In this document: in pieces, positions 1 through 7,289 of the stretch
Position numbering within the stretch: position 1 is the stretch's first letter
Layout of the letters: every line of letters starts with the position of its first letter
Assembly (NCBI RefSeq): GCF_004348985.1
Contig: NZ_SMKW01000089.1
Span: forward strand, 1 to 37,361
Reading direction: 5' to 3'
DNA: 37,361 bases
Source: Saccharopolyspora elongata
Lineage (GTDB): Bacteria; Actinomycetota; Actinomycetes; Mycobacteriales; Pseudonocardiaceae
The notes under the pieces: model-generated
Database searches by the model: none
Told to the model about the DNA's origin: nothing
Seen by the model: the letters and a program-made list of their open reading frames with translations, nothing else
Made by a program: the position numbers and the translations under genes

Positions 1-17
1 AGCTTGTTGTTTAACCT
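1..17 (+). repeat. IS left terminal inverted repeat
   Basis: AGCTTGTTGTTTAACCT is the exact reverse complement of 1546-1562. The transposase stop codon (TAA, read on the minus strand at 13-11) lies inside this repeat, so coding sequence runs right to the IS end. Confidence 0.95.
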
Positions 18-1450
18 GTGCGGTTTTGGTGTTGTTGGAGGGTGAGGTCGCGTTTGATGGTCTTGCCGACGTCGTGACGGGTGGCGCGATGCGTGTTGCG
101 GGAACCGGGTGGGCGTCCGGGACCGGGTCGGGAGGGTTTCGGTGCGGCTGCGGGGTGACCGGTCTTCGCGTGGAGGTTGCGAAACCCCCGCCGGACGCGG
201 GCGGGCGTCAGCCGACGGGGCTCGGTGACCGGTCTTTCCCAGGGGCGTCGAAGGTCTTCAGCGATGGGGCGGGCGAGGCGTAGTTGCGTGTGGGCGACCA
301 GGACCAGCCAGGTCCAGCGATCGGCCGAGACGGGTGCCCGCAGTTTCGGGCGGGTCCACCCGAGGGTCTGCTTGAGCAGTCGGAAGGTGTGTTCGAGGTC
401 GAATCGGCGGAGGAATGCCTGCCAGAGCAGATCAACCAACTCGGCGCTGGCGCCGGTGACCGAGGACCATAGCCACACCGGTTTGGGGTCCCGGTCTCCG
501 GGTAGGTGGTCGACCTGTAAGCGGATCAGGGTGCCCTCGACGAGGGGCAGCTCGCCCTCATGGTCCAGCCAGGGGCCGCGGTGGGTCAGGCGGGGGTGCA
601 GGCGGTCCCAGGCCCGCGCCTGGGCGTGTCCGTAGCGGGTGGTGTCGGTGCTGGTGTTGTGGTCGGGGGCATGCCAGCTGTTCTCCTCGGCGAGGGTGAA
701 CACGCCGCCGTGCTTGCGTGGCCGCCCGACGGTACCCGGCGGTCGGGGCGGTGCGGGCCGCAGCAGGACGCGATCGGAGCGGATTCTGCCCACCAGCTCC
801 ACGGGCAGATCGGCGAGGACGAAGGCCAGCCGGGTCACGTCGTAGCCGGCGTCGGTCACGATCAGGATGTGCGGATCGCCGGGCCGCCAGTGTCCGGCGC
901 CCATGATCCGGCCCACGACCTCACGTAGTTGAGCGGCGGTGACCGCGGTGGCATCGTCGGCGGGCCCCAGCCGCACCGCGTCCAGGATCGCCGTCCACAA
1001 GGTACGCCCGGTCTCCAGCGCGGCGACAAAGGAGTAGGGCCAGCCCGGGATAAGCTGCGAGGCGCTACGGGAGCGGCCATAGACATGGCAGAACAGCCGC
1101 TCGGGGCTGCACGCGGCGTCCGGGCGCAGCCAGGGCGAGACGTCCACGGCCAGGGTGATCCGCCCGTCGGCGGCACGCGGTAATGGCAGCTCGGCCAAGG
1201 CGGTGCGTAACCGGTCGACCTCGACGCGGCCGTGGTTGATCGCGTCGTAGCCGGCGCCATGCCCGCGCCGGTGCTCCGGGGTGAGGGACAGCTCGGCCAG
1301 GCTGGTCACCGGACCCGCGGTGCACAGCACCGCGTCGGTCAGCTCGAGCAACGCATCCGCCCGCTTGGTCAGACACTCGTAGAACCGTTGGCGGAACCCG
1401 GACAGCTCCCCGAACGCATCGGCTTGGCCGGTGTCATGCACACTGATCAT
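11..1450 (-). CDS. DDE transposase (NF041680-type, IS701-like)
   Basis: Catalyses cut-and-paste movement of this IS. The 479-residue product begins MISVHDTGQADAFGEL and carries the acidic triad of an RNase H-fold transposase: D in LAVDVSPW, D in ILIVTDAGYD, and E in DLEHTFRLLKQTLGW. A basic Pro/Gly-rich tail ends with a conserved RHDVGKT segment. I recognise it as the actinobacterial NF041680-type putative transposase; assignment to IS701 is from memory of the fold and less sure. A longer reading from a TTG at 1498 is possible, but the ATG at 1450 with AAGGG six bases upstream and the conserved N-terminus favour the shorter start. That start lies inside a long inverted repeat (1444-1520). The gene appears intact. 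Confidence 0.9.
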   Translation of the reverse strand: MISVHDTGQADAFGELSGFRQRFYECLTKRADALLELTDAVLCTAGPVTSLAELSLTPEHRRGHGAGYDAINHGRVEVDRLRTALAELPLPRAADGRITLAVDVSPWLRPDAACSPERLFCHVYGRSRSASQLIPGWPYSFVAALETGRTLWTAILDAVRLGPADDATAVTAAQLREVVGRIMGAGHWRPGDPHILIVTDAGYDVTRLAFVLADLPVELVGRIRSDRVLLRPAPPRPPGTVGRPRKHGGVFTLAEENSWHAPDHNTSTDTTRYGHAQARAWDRLHPRLTHRGPWLDHEGELPLVEGTLIRLQVDHLPGDRDPKPVWLWSSVTGASAELVDLLWQAFLRRFDLEHTFRLLKQTLGWTRPKLRAPVSADRWTWLVLVAHTQLRLARPIAEDLRRPWERPVTEPRRLTPARVRRGFRNLHAKTGHPAAAPKPSRPGPGRPPGSRNTHRATRHDVGKTIKRDLTLQQHQNRTG

Positions 1451-1520
1451 CGAAGCCCTTGGTTGTGATCTTCCATCTGTCGCAAGAGGAAGGATCAACC
1501 AAGGGCTTCATCCATGATCA
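1444..1520 (-). promoter_or_regulatory. Long hairpin over the transposase start codon
   Basis: Inverted repeat: TGATCAT at 1444-1450 pairs with ATGATCA at 1514-1520, and GAAGCCCTTGGTTG at 1452-1465 pairs perfectly with CAACCAAGGGCTTC at 1496-1509, continuing inward with GATCTTCC against GGAAGGATC (one bulge). In the transposase mRNA the AAGGG ribosome-binding motif and the AUG at 1450-1448 would both lie in the 3' arm, so translation from a read-through transcript should be blocked. This is the logic known from IS10 and IS50 protection against impinging transcription; its role here is inferred. Confidence 0.7.
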
Positions 1521-1545
1521 ACCGGGGCCGCAACACCACCACCCG

Positions 1546-1562
1546 AGGTTAAACAACAAGCT
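1546..1562 (-). repeat. IS right terminal inverted repeat
   Basis: AGGTTAAACAACAAGCT, a perfect 17-bp match to the reverse complement of the left end. Sequence similarity between the two ends stops after these 17 bases. Confidence 0.95.
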
Positions 1563-1588
1563 CAGCCGATCGGGCGACGAGAAATCGC

Positions 1589-2593
1589 TCAGGCGGGCGG
1601 GTTCTCACAGGTGGGGTTGAGGAGCTTCTGGACGTCGGGGCCGTCGACGTTCTGCTTGGTGATCAGCACCGCGCCGGTGTCCGGGTCCGGCAGCGGGTCC
1701 GCCGAGCCGCGGATCTTGCCGATCGCCGCGTTCACCGACGCGTAGCCCATCTTGAACGGGTTCTGCGCGATCAGGCCGGTGATCACGCCGTCCCGCAGGC
1801 CCTGGATCTCGCCCTCCGAGGTGTCCCAGCCGATGACCTTCACCTGGCCGGCCTTGCCCGCCTGCCGCACCGCCTCGGCCGCGCCGAGCACGCTGGGCTC
1901 GTTGGCCGCGTAGATGGCGTTGAGGTCCGGGTTCGCGGTGAGGATGTCCTGGGTGACCTGCAGCGCCCGGTTGTAGTCGCTGCCGCTGGACTGCTGCGCG
2001 ACCAGCTGCAACCCGGGGTGCTTGGCCAGGCCCTTCTTGAAGCCCTCGGCGCGCGTCTCGTTGGTGCTCGTGCCGGGCTGGAACTCGATGAACGCCACCT
2101 TGCCGCGGCCGCCGAGCTGCTCGGCGAGCGCGTCGGTGGCCTGCTCCGCGGCGGCGACGTTGTTCGTCGCGAACACCGGCACGTCCGGCGGCTGCGGCGT
2201 GGTGCCGGAATCCATGTTGACCACCGTGGTGCCCTGACCCTGCGCGGACTTGGTGATGTCGGCCAGCGCCTTGGCGTCCGTCGCCGCGTACACCAGGCCC
2301 TTGACGTCGCCCTGCGAGAGCAGGTCCTGCAGCAGGCTCTGCTGGCCGCTGACGTCGCTCTCGGCGTGCACCCCGTCCCAGTGGATCGTCACGTCCGGGT
2401 GCTTGGACCCGGCGCACTCGGCGCCGACCCGGACCTTCTCCCAGAAGTCGAAACCGATCGCCTTCGGCACCACTGCCAGCTTGATCGGCCCGCCCTGCTG
2501 GACGCCGCCGCCGGTCTGCTCGCGCACCCCGACGCTGCACCCGGCGGCAGCAACCGAAAGCAGCACGCACGTCGCGGTCAGTACCTTCTTCAT
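1589..2593 (-). CDS. Sugar ABC transporter substrate-binding lipoprotein
   Basis: Extracytoplasmic binding protein of a ribose/galactose-type (RbsB, Peripla_BP_4) importer; 334 residues. Residues 1-19 form a lipoprotein signal with lipobox AAGC, so Cys19 is the likely lipidated residue. The mature part starts KLAVVPKAIGFDFWEKV and contains family segments such as AIYAANEPSVLGAAEAV and VIGWDTSEGEIQGL near the hinge. The start at 2593 is chosen because AAGGGAG sits 8 nt upstream and the signal peptide starts there; two in-frame upstream ATGs would add a nonsense leader. It follows the permease gene on the same strand but is separated from it by about 130 bp holding a dispersed repeat. The exact sugar cannot be read from sequence. 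The IS ends just downstream. Confidence 0.92.
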   Translation of the reverse strand: MKKVLTATCVLLSVAAAGCSVGVREQTGGGVQQGGPIKLAVVPKAIGFDFWEKVRVGAECAGSKHPDVTIHWDGVHAESDVSGQQSLLQDLLSQGDVKGLVYAATDAKALADITKSAQGQGTTVVNMDSGTTPQPPDVPVFATNNVAAAEQATDALAEQLGGRGKVAFIEFQPGTSTNETRAEGFKKGLAKHPGLQLVAQQSSGSDYNRALQVTQDILTANPDLNAIYAANEPSVLGAAEAVRQAGKAGQVKVIGWDTSEGEIQGLRDGVITGLIAQNPFKMGYASVNAAIGKIRGSADPLPDPDTGAVLITKQNVDGPDVQKLLNPTCENPPA

Positions 2594-2640
2594 CGGCCGA
2601 GCTCCCTTGCTCATCGCGACTCGCTGAGTTGGTGTTCGGG

Positions 2641-2726
2641 TCTCGTCTTGAAGCGGGGAAGCCGCTCCCGCAGGGATGCCGCTACCCGCACCGCTGCGCA
2701 AAGCGAGTCTTGCAGCAAATTCCTCA
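2641..2726 (-). repeat. Dispersed 3'-repeat, copy D (short form)
   Basis: Read on the minus strand, it begins at the permease stop codon (TGAGGAATTTGC) and contains the family core CAGCGGTGCGGGTAGCGG followed by CTGCGGGAG, which is shared with the copy at 13460. Same family as 7242-7289, 13460-13664 and 21643-21922. It separates permease and binding-protein genes of one operon, so it could modulate downstream expression or transcript processing; that role is inferred. Confidence 0.7.
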
Positions 2727-3734
2727 TGTGGCGTCGCCGCCGAGCTTGCGCCGTTGGTACCGGTCCCACCAGACCGCCAGCCAGATGATCACGCCGATCA
2801 GCACGTTCTGGTAGAAGGTGCTGATGTTGAGCTGGACCGCCCCGTTGCGGATGACGGCGACCAGGAATGCCCCGATCAGCGACCCCCACACGGTGCCGCG
2901 ACCGCCGAACAGGCTCGCCCCGCCGATGACGACCGCGGCGATGACGTCGAGTTCCAGGCCCTCGCCGAAGTTCGGCTGGCCCGAGTGGATCCGGGACGCC
3001 GCGATCATGCCGCCGAGCCCGGCCAGCGCGCCGGAGAGCACGTAGACGGACGTGGTGTAGCGCCGCACCGGCACGCCGGACAGCCGCGCGGCCTCCATGT
3101 TGGAGCCCATCACGTACGCGTAGCGGCCGAGGCGGGTGCGGGTGAGCACCACGTGCCCGGCCACCGCGACGAGCGCGATGAGCAGCACCGGGATCGGGAT
3201 GCTGTTGATGACGCCCTGCCCGAGCAGCCGGAAGGACTCCGGCGCGCCGAACACCGCGACGGCGCCGGTGGCGATCAGCACCAGCCCGCGGGCGACGCTG
3301 AGCATGCCGAGGGTGGCGATGAACGGCGGCAGCCCGACCACCGACACCAGCAGCCCGTTCACCAGCCCGGCCACCGCGCCGACCAGGATGCCGCCGACGA
3401 CGCCCACCAGCGGGTTGAATCCGTACTCGGCCATCAGCAGCACGCCGAGCACCCCGGACAGCGCCGCCACCGAACCCACCGACAGGTCGATACCGCCGGT
3501 GATGATCACCAGCGTCACGCCGACCGCCATCACCGCGTTCACCGAGGTCTGCGAGCCCAGGTTGAACAGGTTGTCCGCAGTGAGGAAGGCCGGCGCGATG
3601 ATCGACAGCACGATGAACACGACGATCAGCGCGCCTGCCGCAGCGACCTGCGAGACAGCGCCGGAGAACCGGTCCCCCAGCGCGCCCAGCAGGCCGCGGT
3701 CCCCAGTGGACGGTGACTTGGTCCGCTCAGTCAT
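2724..3734 (-). CDS. Sugar ABC transporter permease (RbsC-type)
   Basis: Integral membrane subunit of the importer, 336 residues, the usual length for the BPD_transp_2 family. A short polar N-terminus (MTERTKSPSTGDRG) is followed by about eight to ten hydrophobic segments. The family hallmark GGIDLSVGSVAALSGV sits near residue 85, and the EAA-like coupling region lies around GSNMEAARLSGVPVRRY. The ATG at 3734 overlaps the ATPase stop codon by four bases (ATGA), which implies translational coupling. The stop codon lies in the first bases of a dispersed repeat. No defect seen. Confidence 0.93.
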   Translation of the reverse strand: MTERTKSPSTGDRGLLGALGDRFSGAVSQVAAAGALIVVFIVLSIIAPAFLTADNLFNLGSQTSVNAVMAVGVTLVIITGGIDLSVGSVAALSGVLGVLLMAEYGFNPLVGVVGGILVGAVAGLVNGLLVSVVGLPPFIATLGMLSVARGLVLIATGAVAVFGAPESFRLLGQGVINSIPIPVLLIALVAVAGHVVLTRTRLGRYAYVMGSNMEAARLSGVPVRRYTTSVYVLSGALAGLGGMIAASRIHSGQPNFGEGLELDVIAAVVIGGASLFGGRGTVWGSLIGAFLVAVIRNGAVQLNISTFYQNVLIGVIIWLAVWWDRYQRRKLGGDAT

Positions 3735-5251
3735 GAGTTGCCCCCGTTTTCGGGATTGCGGGCTCCGGTCGCCAGCGTGACGACGCGTTCCTCGGAGAAC
3801 TCCGCGCGGCGGACCTCCCCGGTGATCCGCCCGCCGCGCATGACCAGGATCCGATCGCACATGTTCAGCAGCTCCGGCAGGTAGCTGGAGATGAACACCA
3901 CCGCTTTCCCGCGCGCGGCAAGGGAATCCATCTGCTGGAACATCTCCGACTTGGCCCCGACGTCCATGCCGCGGCCGGGTTCGTCGAAGAACAGCACCTC
4001 CGCGCCGGTCTCCAGCCACCGCGCCAGGATCACCTTCTGCTGGTTGCCGCCGGAGAGCAGCCGCACCGGGCGCCCCACCCACGGCACCCGGATGCGCAAG
4101 CCGTCGCGCTCCCGCTCCGCGATCCGCCGCTCGCCGGCGAGGTCGATCAGGCCGGCGCGCATCGGCAGCTTCGCCATCGTGATGTTCTTGTCCACCCCCA
4201 GTTGGAGGGCAAGACCATCGGTCTTCCGGCTCTCGGTGAGGTATCCGATGCCGGCGGCGATCGCGTCGGACGGGCCGCGGATGCGCAACCGCTTGCCGTC
4301 CAAGGTGATCGTGCCTGCGTCCGGAAGCTCCGCACCGAACACCGCGCGCGCCAGCTCGGTGCGCCCGGCCCCGACGAGCCCGGCCAGCCCGACGATCTCG
4401 CCGGCCCGGACCTCGAAGGAAACGTCGCGGACGACGTCGTCCCGGGTGAGCCCGTCGACCTTCAGCCGCACCTCGCCGGGCGCGTTGTGATGGCGCGGGT
4501 ACAGGTTCTCCACTTCGCGGCCGACCATGAGCTGCACCAGCCCGGCCTCGTCCAGCTCGGTCACCGGCCGGGTGGCGACGACCGCGCCGTCGCGCATCAC
4601 GGTCACCCGGTCGCCGATCTCGAAGATCTCGTCCAGCCGGTGCGAGATGTAGAGCACCGCGATGCCCTTGGCGGTCAGCTCCCGGACGATGCCGAACAGC
4701 TCCTCGGCCTCCCGCTCGGTGAGGCTGGCCGTGGGCTCGTCCAGGATGAGCACTTTCGCCTGCACCGCAAGGGCTTTCGCCAGCTCGACGCGCTGCTGCT
4801 CCGCAGTGGACAGCAGCGCCACCCGCCGTCCCGGGTCGATGTCCAGGCCGACGTGGCCGAGCAGCTCCCGCGCGGCGCGGCGTTCCTCCGCCCGCGAGAT
4901 CCACCCGCCGCGGCCGGGTTCGTGGCCGATGAACAGGTTCTCGGCCACCGACAGGTCCGGCGCCAGCGCGAACTCCTGGTGGACCATGGACACGCCGAGC
5001 CGCCGGGCCGCGCCGGGCCCCTGGTAGGCGACCGGGACGCCGTCCAGTTCGATGTGGCCGCCGCTGGGCTGTTCGATCTGGGCGATCAGCTTCATCAGCG
5101 TCGACTTGCCCGCCCCGTTCTCCCCGGCGAACACGTGCACCTCGCCGGGCGGGATGGCGAGCGTGACGTCGGAGACCGCGACCACCCCGGGAAACCGCTT
5201 GCCCACGCCGTGCAGCGCGACGGCGGGTCGGTCCTGCTCGGTGGACGTCAC
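3731..5251 (-). CDS. Sugar ABC transporter ATP-binding protein, two ABC domains
   Basis: Energises the importer; 506 residues, the usual RbsA/MglA length, with two ABC modules. The first has Walker A GENGAGKST (43-51), signature LSTAEQQRVELAKAL and Walker B LILDEPTAS. The second has the degenerate Walker A GLVGAGRTE typical of this family, signature LSGGNQQKV and Walker B LFFDEPGRG, so the two sites are asymmetric. The GTG at 5251 is preferred because GGGAGG lies 7 nt upstream and the protein then begins VTSTEQDRPAVALHGVGKRF; an ATG at 5353 would add a poor leader. It is the first gene of the ATPase-permease-binding protein operon. Confidence 0.93.
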   Translation of the reverse strand: MTSTEQDRPAVALHGVGKRFPGVVAVSDVTLAIPPGEVHVFAGENGAGKSTLMKLIAQIEQPSGGHIELDGVPVAYQGPGAARRLGVSMVHQEFALAPDLSVAENLFIGHEPGRGGWISRAEERRAARELLGHVGLDIDPGRRVALLSTAEQQRVELAKALAVQAKVLILDEPTASLTEREAEELFGIVRELTAKGIAVLYISHRLDEIFEIGDRVTVMRDGAVVATRPVTELDEAGLVQLMVGREVENLYPRHHNAPGEVRLKVDGLTRDDVVRDVSFEVRAGEIVGLAGLVGAGRTELARAVFGAELPDAGTITLDGKRLRIRGPSDAIAAGIGYLTESRKTDGLALQLGVDKNITMAKLPMRAGLIDLAGERRIAERERDGLRIRVPWVGRPVRLLSGGNQQKVILARWLETGAEVLFFDEPGRGMDVGAKSEMFQQMDSLAARGKAVVFISSYLPELLNMCDRILVMRGGRITGEVRRAEFSEERVVTLATGARNPENGGNS

Positions 5252-5306
5252 GAAACGCCTCCCATCGGATCCGCGTGATCGTTCCTTCGGGCTCGCAGTG
5301 CGCCGG

Positions 5307-5335
5307 ATCATACCCACAACGAACACCCGGGGAAA
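5307..5335 (-). promoter_or_regulatory. Candidate promoter of the sugar importer operon
   Basis: On the minus strand TATGAT (5312-5307) is one base from the -10 consensus, with a weak TTTCCC/TTTTCC block 17-18 bp upstream. It lies 56 bp ahead of the GTG start in the 224-bp divergent gap shared with the kinase gene. The -35 match is poor. Confidence 0.35.
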
Positions 5336-5475
5336 AGGTTGGAACGAAGCCAAGTATTCGATTACCAGTGCGTCGCCGCCATGTCCGGTCAGGTGGACCC
5401 GCGTACGTCGAGGCCGCGGATCCGTAAGCTCATTGGGGACGAAACCACGATCTTCGAGGCAGGAGGCTGAGTCCC

Positions 5476-7110
5476 GTGCAGCCGTTGCTGGCCAGCGACC
5501 CGACGCGGGTCGGCGACTACCGGCTGCTCGCCCGGCTGGGCCGCGGCGCCATGGGCGGCGTCTACCTCGGCCGCTCCCGCGGCGGCCGCGTGGTGGCCGT
5601 CAAGGTCGTCCGGGCCGACCTCGCCGAGGACCCGGAGTTCCGCGAGCGGTTCCGCCGCGAGGTGCACGCCGCCCGCTCGGTCGGCGGGTTCTGGACCGCG
5701 GCGGTCGTCAACGCCGACCCGGCCGCCGAGCAGCCGTGGCTGGCCACCGAGTACGTGCCCGGGCCGACGCTGCACCAGGCCGTCGTGGACCACGGCCCGC
5801 TGCCGGAGGCCACGGTTCGCAGCCTGGCCGCCGGGCTGGCCGAGGCGCTCGGCGCGATCCACCGCGCACACCTGGTGCACCGCGACCTGAAGCCGGCCAA
5901 CGTGCTGCTCGGCCCGGACGGTCCGAGGGTGATCGACTTCGGCATCTCGCGGGCGATGGCCGGCAACGCCCTGACCGCGACCGGCATGTTCCTGGGCACG
6001 CCGGGCTTCTTCTCCCCGGAGCAGACCCTCGGCACCGAGGTCGGGCCGCCCAGCGACGTGTTCTCCCTCGGCGCGGTGCTGGTGTTCGCCGCGACCGGCA
6101 CCGGTCCGTTCGGCGAGGAGAGCACGGCGGCGCTGCTGTACCGGGTGGTGCACGCCGAGGCCGACCTTGCCCAGGTGCCCGACGGGCTGCGGCCGCTGCT
6201 GGCGGCCTGCCTGGCGAAGGACCCGGCCGACCGGCCGACGCCCGGCGACCTGCTCGACCAGATCGGCGAGTCCAGCCCGCAGGGCAACTCCTGGCTGCCG
6301 CCCGCGATCAGCGACGTGATCGCCCAGCACGCCACCCAGCTGCAGCAGACGGCGAACGCGCCGCTGCCGGACACTCCCCCGCCGCAGCAGGTCCCGGCGA
6401 CGCCCAGGCCCGCGACGCGCTCCTACACGCAAGCCCAGAACGCGGCGCCGCCCGCACCGGTCGCACCGGCTCCCGCCCCGCCCGCTCCCGTGGTTCCCGC
6501 GGCGGTGGCGCCTGAACGCATGCGGGACAAGATCGTCCCGGCGCGCCCGAGGCAGACCGCGCAGAACCAGCACCCGGTGGCGCGGGTGCGCAAGGACAAC
6601 CCGGGCCCGGTGTTCGCCACCGGCGGCCGGTTCCGCGCCGCGATGTCGGCGCTGATCTGCGCGTTGATCATGTTCGGCGCCAACCGGGTGTTCCAGACCT
6701 ACGGCGGGCTTTCGACCGAGCACGTCGCGATCTTCCGGCTGGGCATGCTGCTGCTGGCGATCAGCATGCTCTGGTCGATCGGGCGGGTGCTGCTGCCCAG
6801 CCTGCGCCTGAAGATCAACAGCGACGGGCTGCTGATCTCCCGCCTGGGCCTGACCCGGGAGATCCCGTGGAGCCAGGTGAACCGGGTCGACGTGGTCGAC
6901 AACGGCAAGCGAACGGCGCTGGTGGTGTGGCTGGCCAACGGTTCGAAGCCGACGTCGAAGTGGTGGCACCGCGCACCCGCGCACCGAGGCGGAGCCCGGA
7001 TCTTCCCGATCGGGGCCACGGGAGGCTGGCTGACCCGCCGCCAGGAAGCGCGCAGGGCCCGAACGGCACTGAGCCAGTACGCCTTCGGCCGCTACAACAC
7101 GCGCGCCTGA
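5476..7110 (+). CDS. Membrane Ser/Thr protein kinase with C-terminal PH-like domain
   Basis: Hanks-type kinase, 544 residues. The N-terminal catalytic domain (about 14-275) has P-loop GRGAMGGV (23-30), ATP-binding Lys44 in VAVKVV, catalytic HRDLKPAN with Asp137, DFG with Asp154 and the activation-loop end FFSPEQ. All key residues are present, so it should be active. A Pro/Ala-rich linker (about 290-370) leads to two hydrophobic segments (about 388-405 and 417-437) and a final domain of about 100 residues that reads like a bacterial PH (bPH) domain (SDGLLISRLGLTREIPWSQV). Unlike PknB there are no PASTA repeats and the kinase lies before the membrane pair. GTG start with AGGAGG 9 nt upstream. 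It diverges from the sugar importer and ends at tandem hairpins. The substrate is unknown. Confidence 0.9.
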   Translation: MQPLLASDPTRVGDYRLLARLGRGAMGGVYLGRSRGGRVVAVKVVRADLAEDPEFRERFRREVHAARSVGGFWTAAVVNADPAAEQPWLATEYVPGPTLHQAVVDHGPLPEATVRSLAAGLAEALGAIHRAHLVHRDLKPANVLLGPDGPRVIDFGISRAMAGNALTATGMFLGTPGFFSPEQTLGTEVGPPSDVFSLGAVLVFAATGTGPFGEESTAALLYRVVHAEADLAQVPDGLRPLLAACLAKDPADRPTPGDLLDQIGESSPQGNSWLPPAISDVIAQHATQLQQTANAPLPDTPPPQQVPATPRPATRSYTQAQNAAPPAPVAPAPAPPAPVVPAAVAPERMRDKIVPARPRQTAQNQHPVARVRKDNPGPVFATGGRFRAAMSALICALIMFGANRVFQTYGGLSTEHVAIFRLGMLLLAISMLWSIGRVLLPSLRLKINSDGLLISRLGLTREIPWSQVNRVDVVDNGKRTALVVWLANGSKPTSKWWHRAPAHRGGARIFPIGATGGWLTRRQEARRARTALSQYAFGRYNTRA

Positions 7111-7124
7111 GCCCGGGCCGAAGA

Positions 7125-7152
7125 GCTCCCGATTTTGCCTAAAATTGGGAGC
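7125..7152. terminator. Bidirectional terminator hairpin 1
   Basis: 12-bp stem GCTCCCGATTTT / AAAATTGGGAGC (one G-T pair) with loop GCCT, 14 bp after the kinase stop. The T and A runs of the stem give a U-tract in either direction. It lies between convergent genes (kinase and lactonase). Confidence 0.7.
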
Positions 7153-7190
7153 CCCACACTCCAACCAGGCACTCCCGAACCCAGGACAGC

Positions 7191-7217
7191 GTTCCAATTT
7201 TGCCTAAAATCGGGAAC
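7191..7217. terminator. Terminator-like hairpin 2, near-copy of hairpin 1
   Basis: GTTCCAATTTT / AAAATCGGGAAC around loop GCCT, imperfect by one bulge and one mismatch. It shares the core ATTTTGCCTAAAAT with hairpin 1, so the pair is a direct repeat of a palindromic unit about 65 bp apart. Confidence 0.55.
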
Positions 7218-7241
7218 TCAAGATCCGGCCGGGCGCCGGTT

Positions 7242-7289
7242 CCGCTACCCGCACCGCCACGCAGAGCAAGTTCGGAAACAGGCTCTTCA
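7242..7289 (-). repeat. Dispersed 3'-repeat, copy C (short form)
   Basis: On the minus strand it begins with the lactonase stop (TGAAGAGCCTG) and reaches the family core GTGGCGGTGCGGGTAGCGG 26 nt later, the same spacing as in the copy at 2641-2726. Similarity ends soon after the core, where the AT-rich hairpins begin. Confidence 0.7.

Larger units (their letters stand above)
1..1562 (-). mobile_element. Complete insertion sequence with single DDE transposase
   Basis: Bounded by perfect 17-bp terminal inverted repeats (1-17 and 1546-1562) and filled by one transposase gene on the minus strand. A second copy in the same orientation starts at 37239, and its visible 123 bp are identical to bases 1-123, which fixes the left end independently. 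Base 1 of the window is the IS end, so the left flank and any target-site duplication cannot be judged. The right end lies only 26 bp from the stop of the sugar-binding lipoprotein gene. Identity between the two copies suggests recent transposition or gene conversion. Confidence 0.93.

Noticed and set aside
2676..3716. Plus-strand frame rich in His, Asp, Arg and Gln, which looks like a repetitive protein
   Set aside because: It is the antisense of the permease; the composition comes from reading hydrophobic codons backwards.
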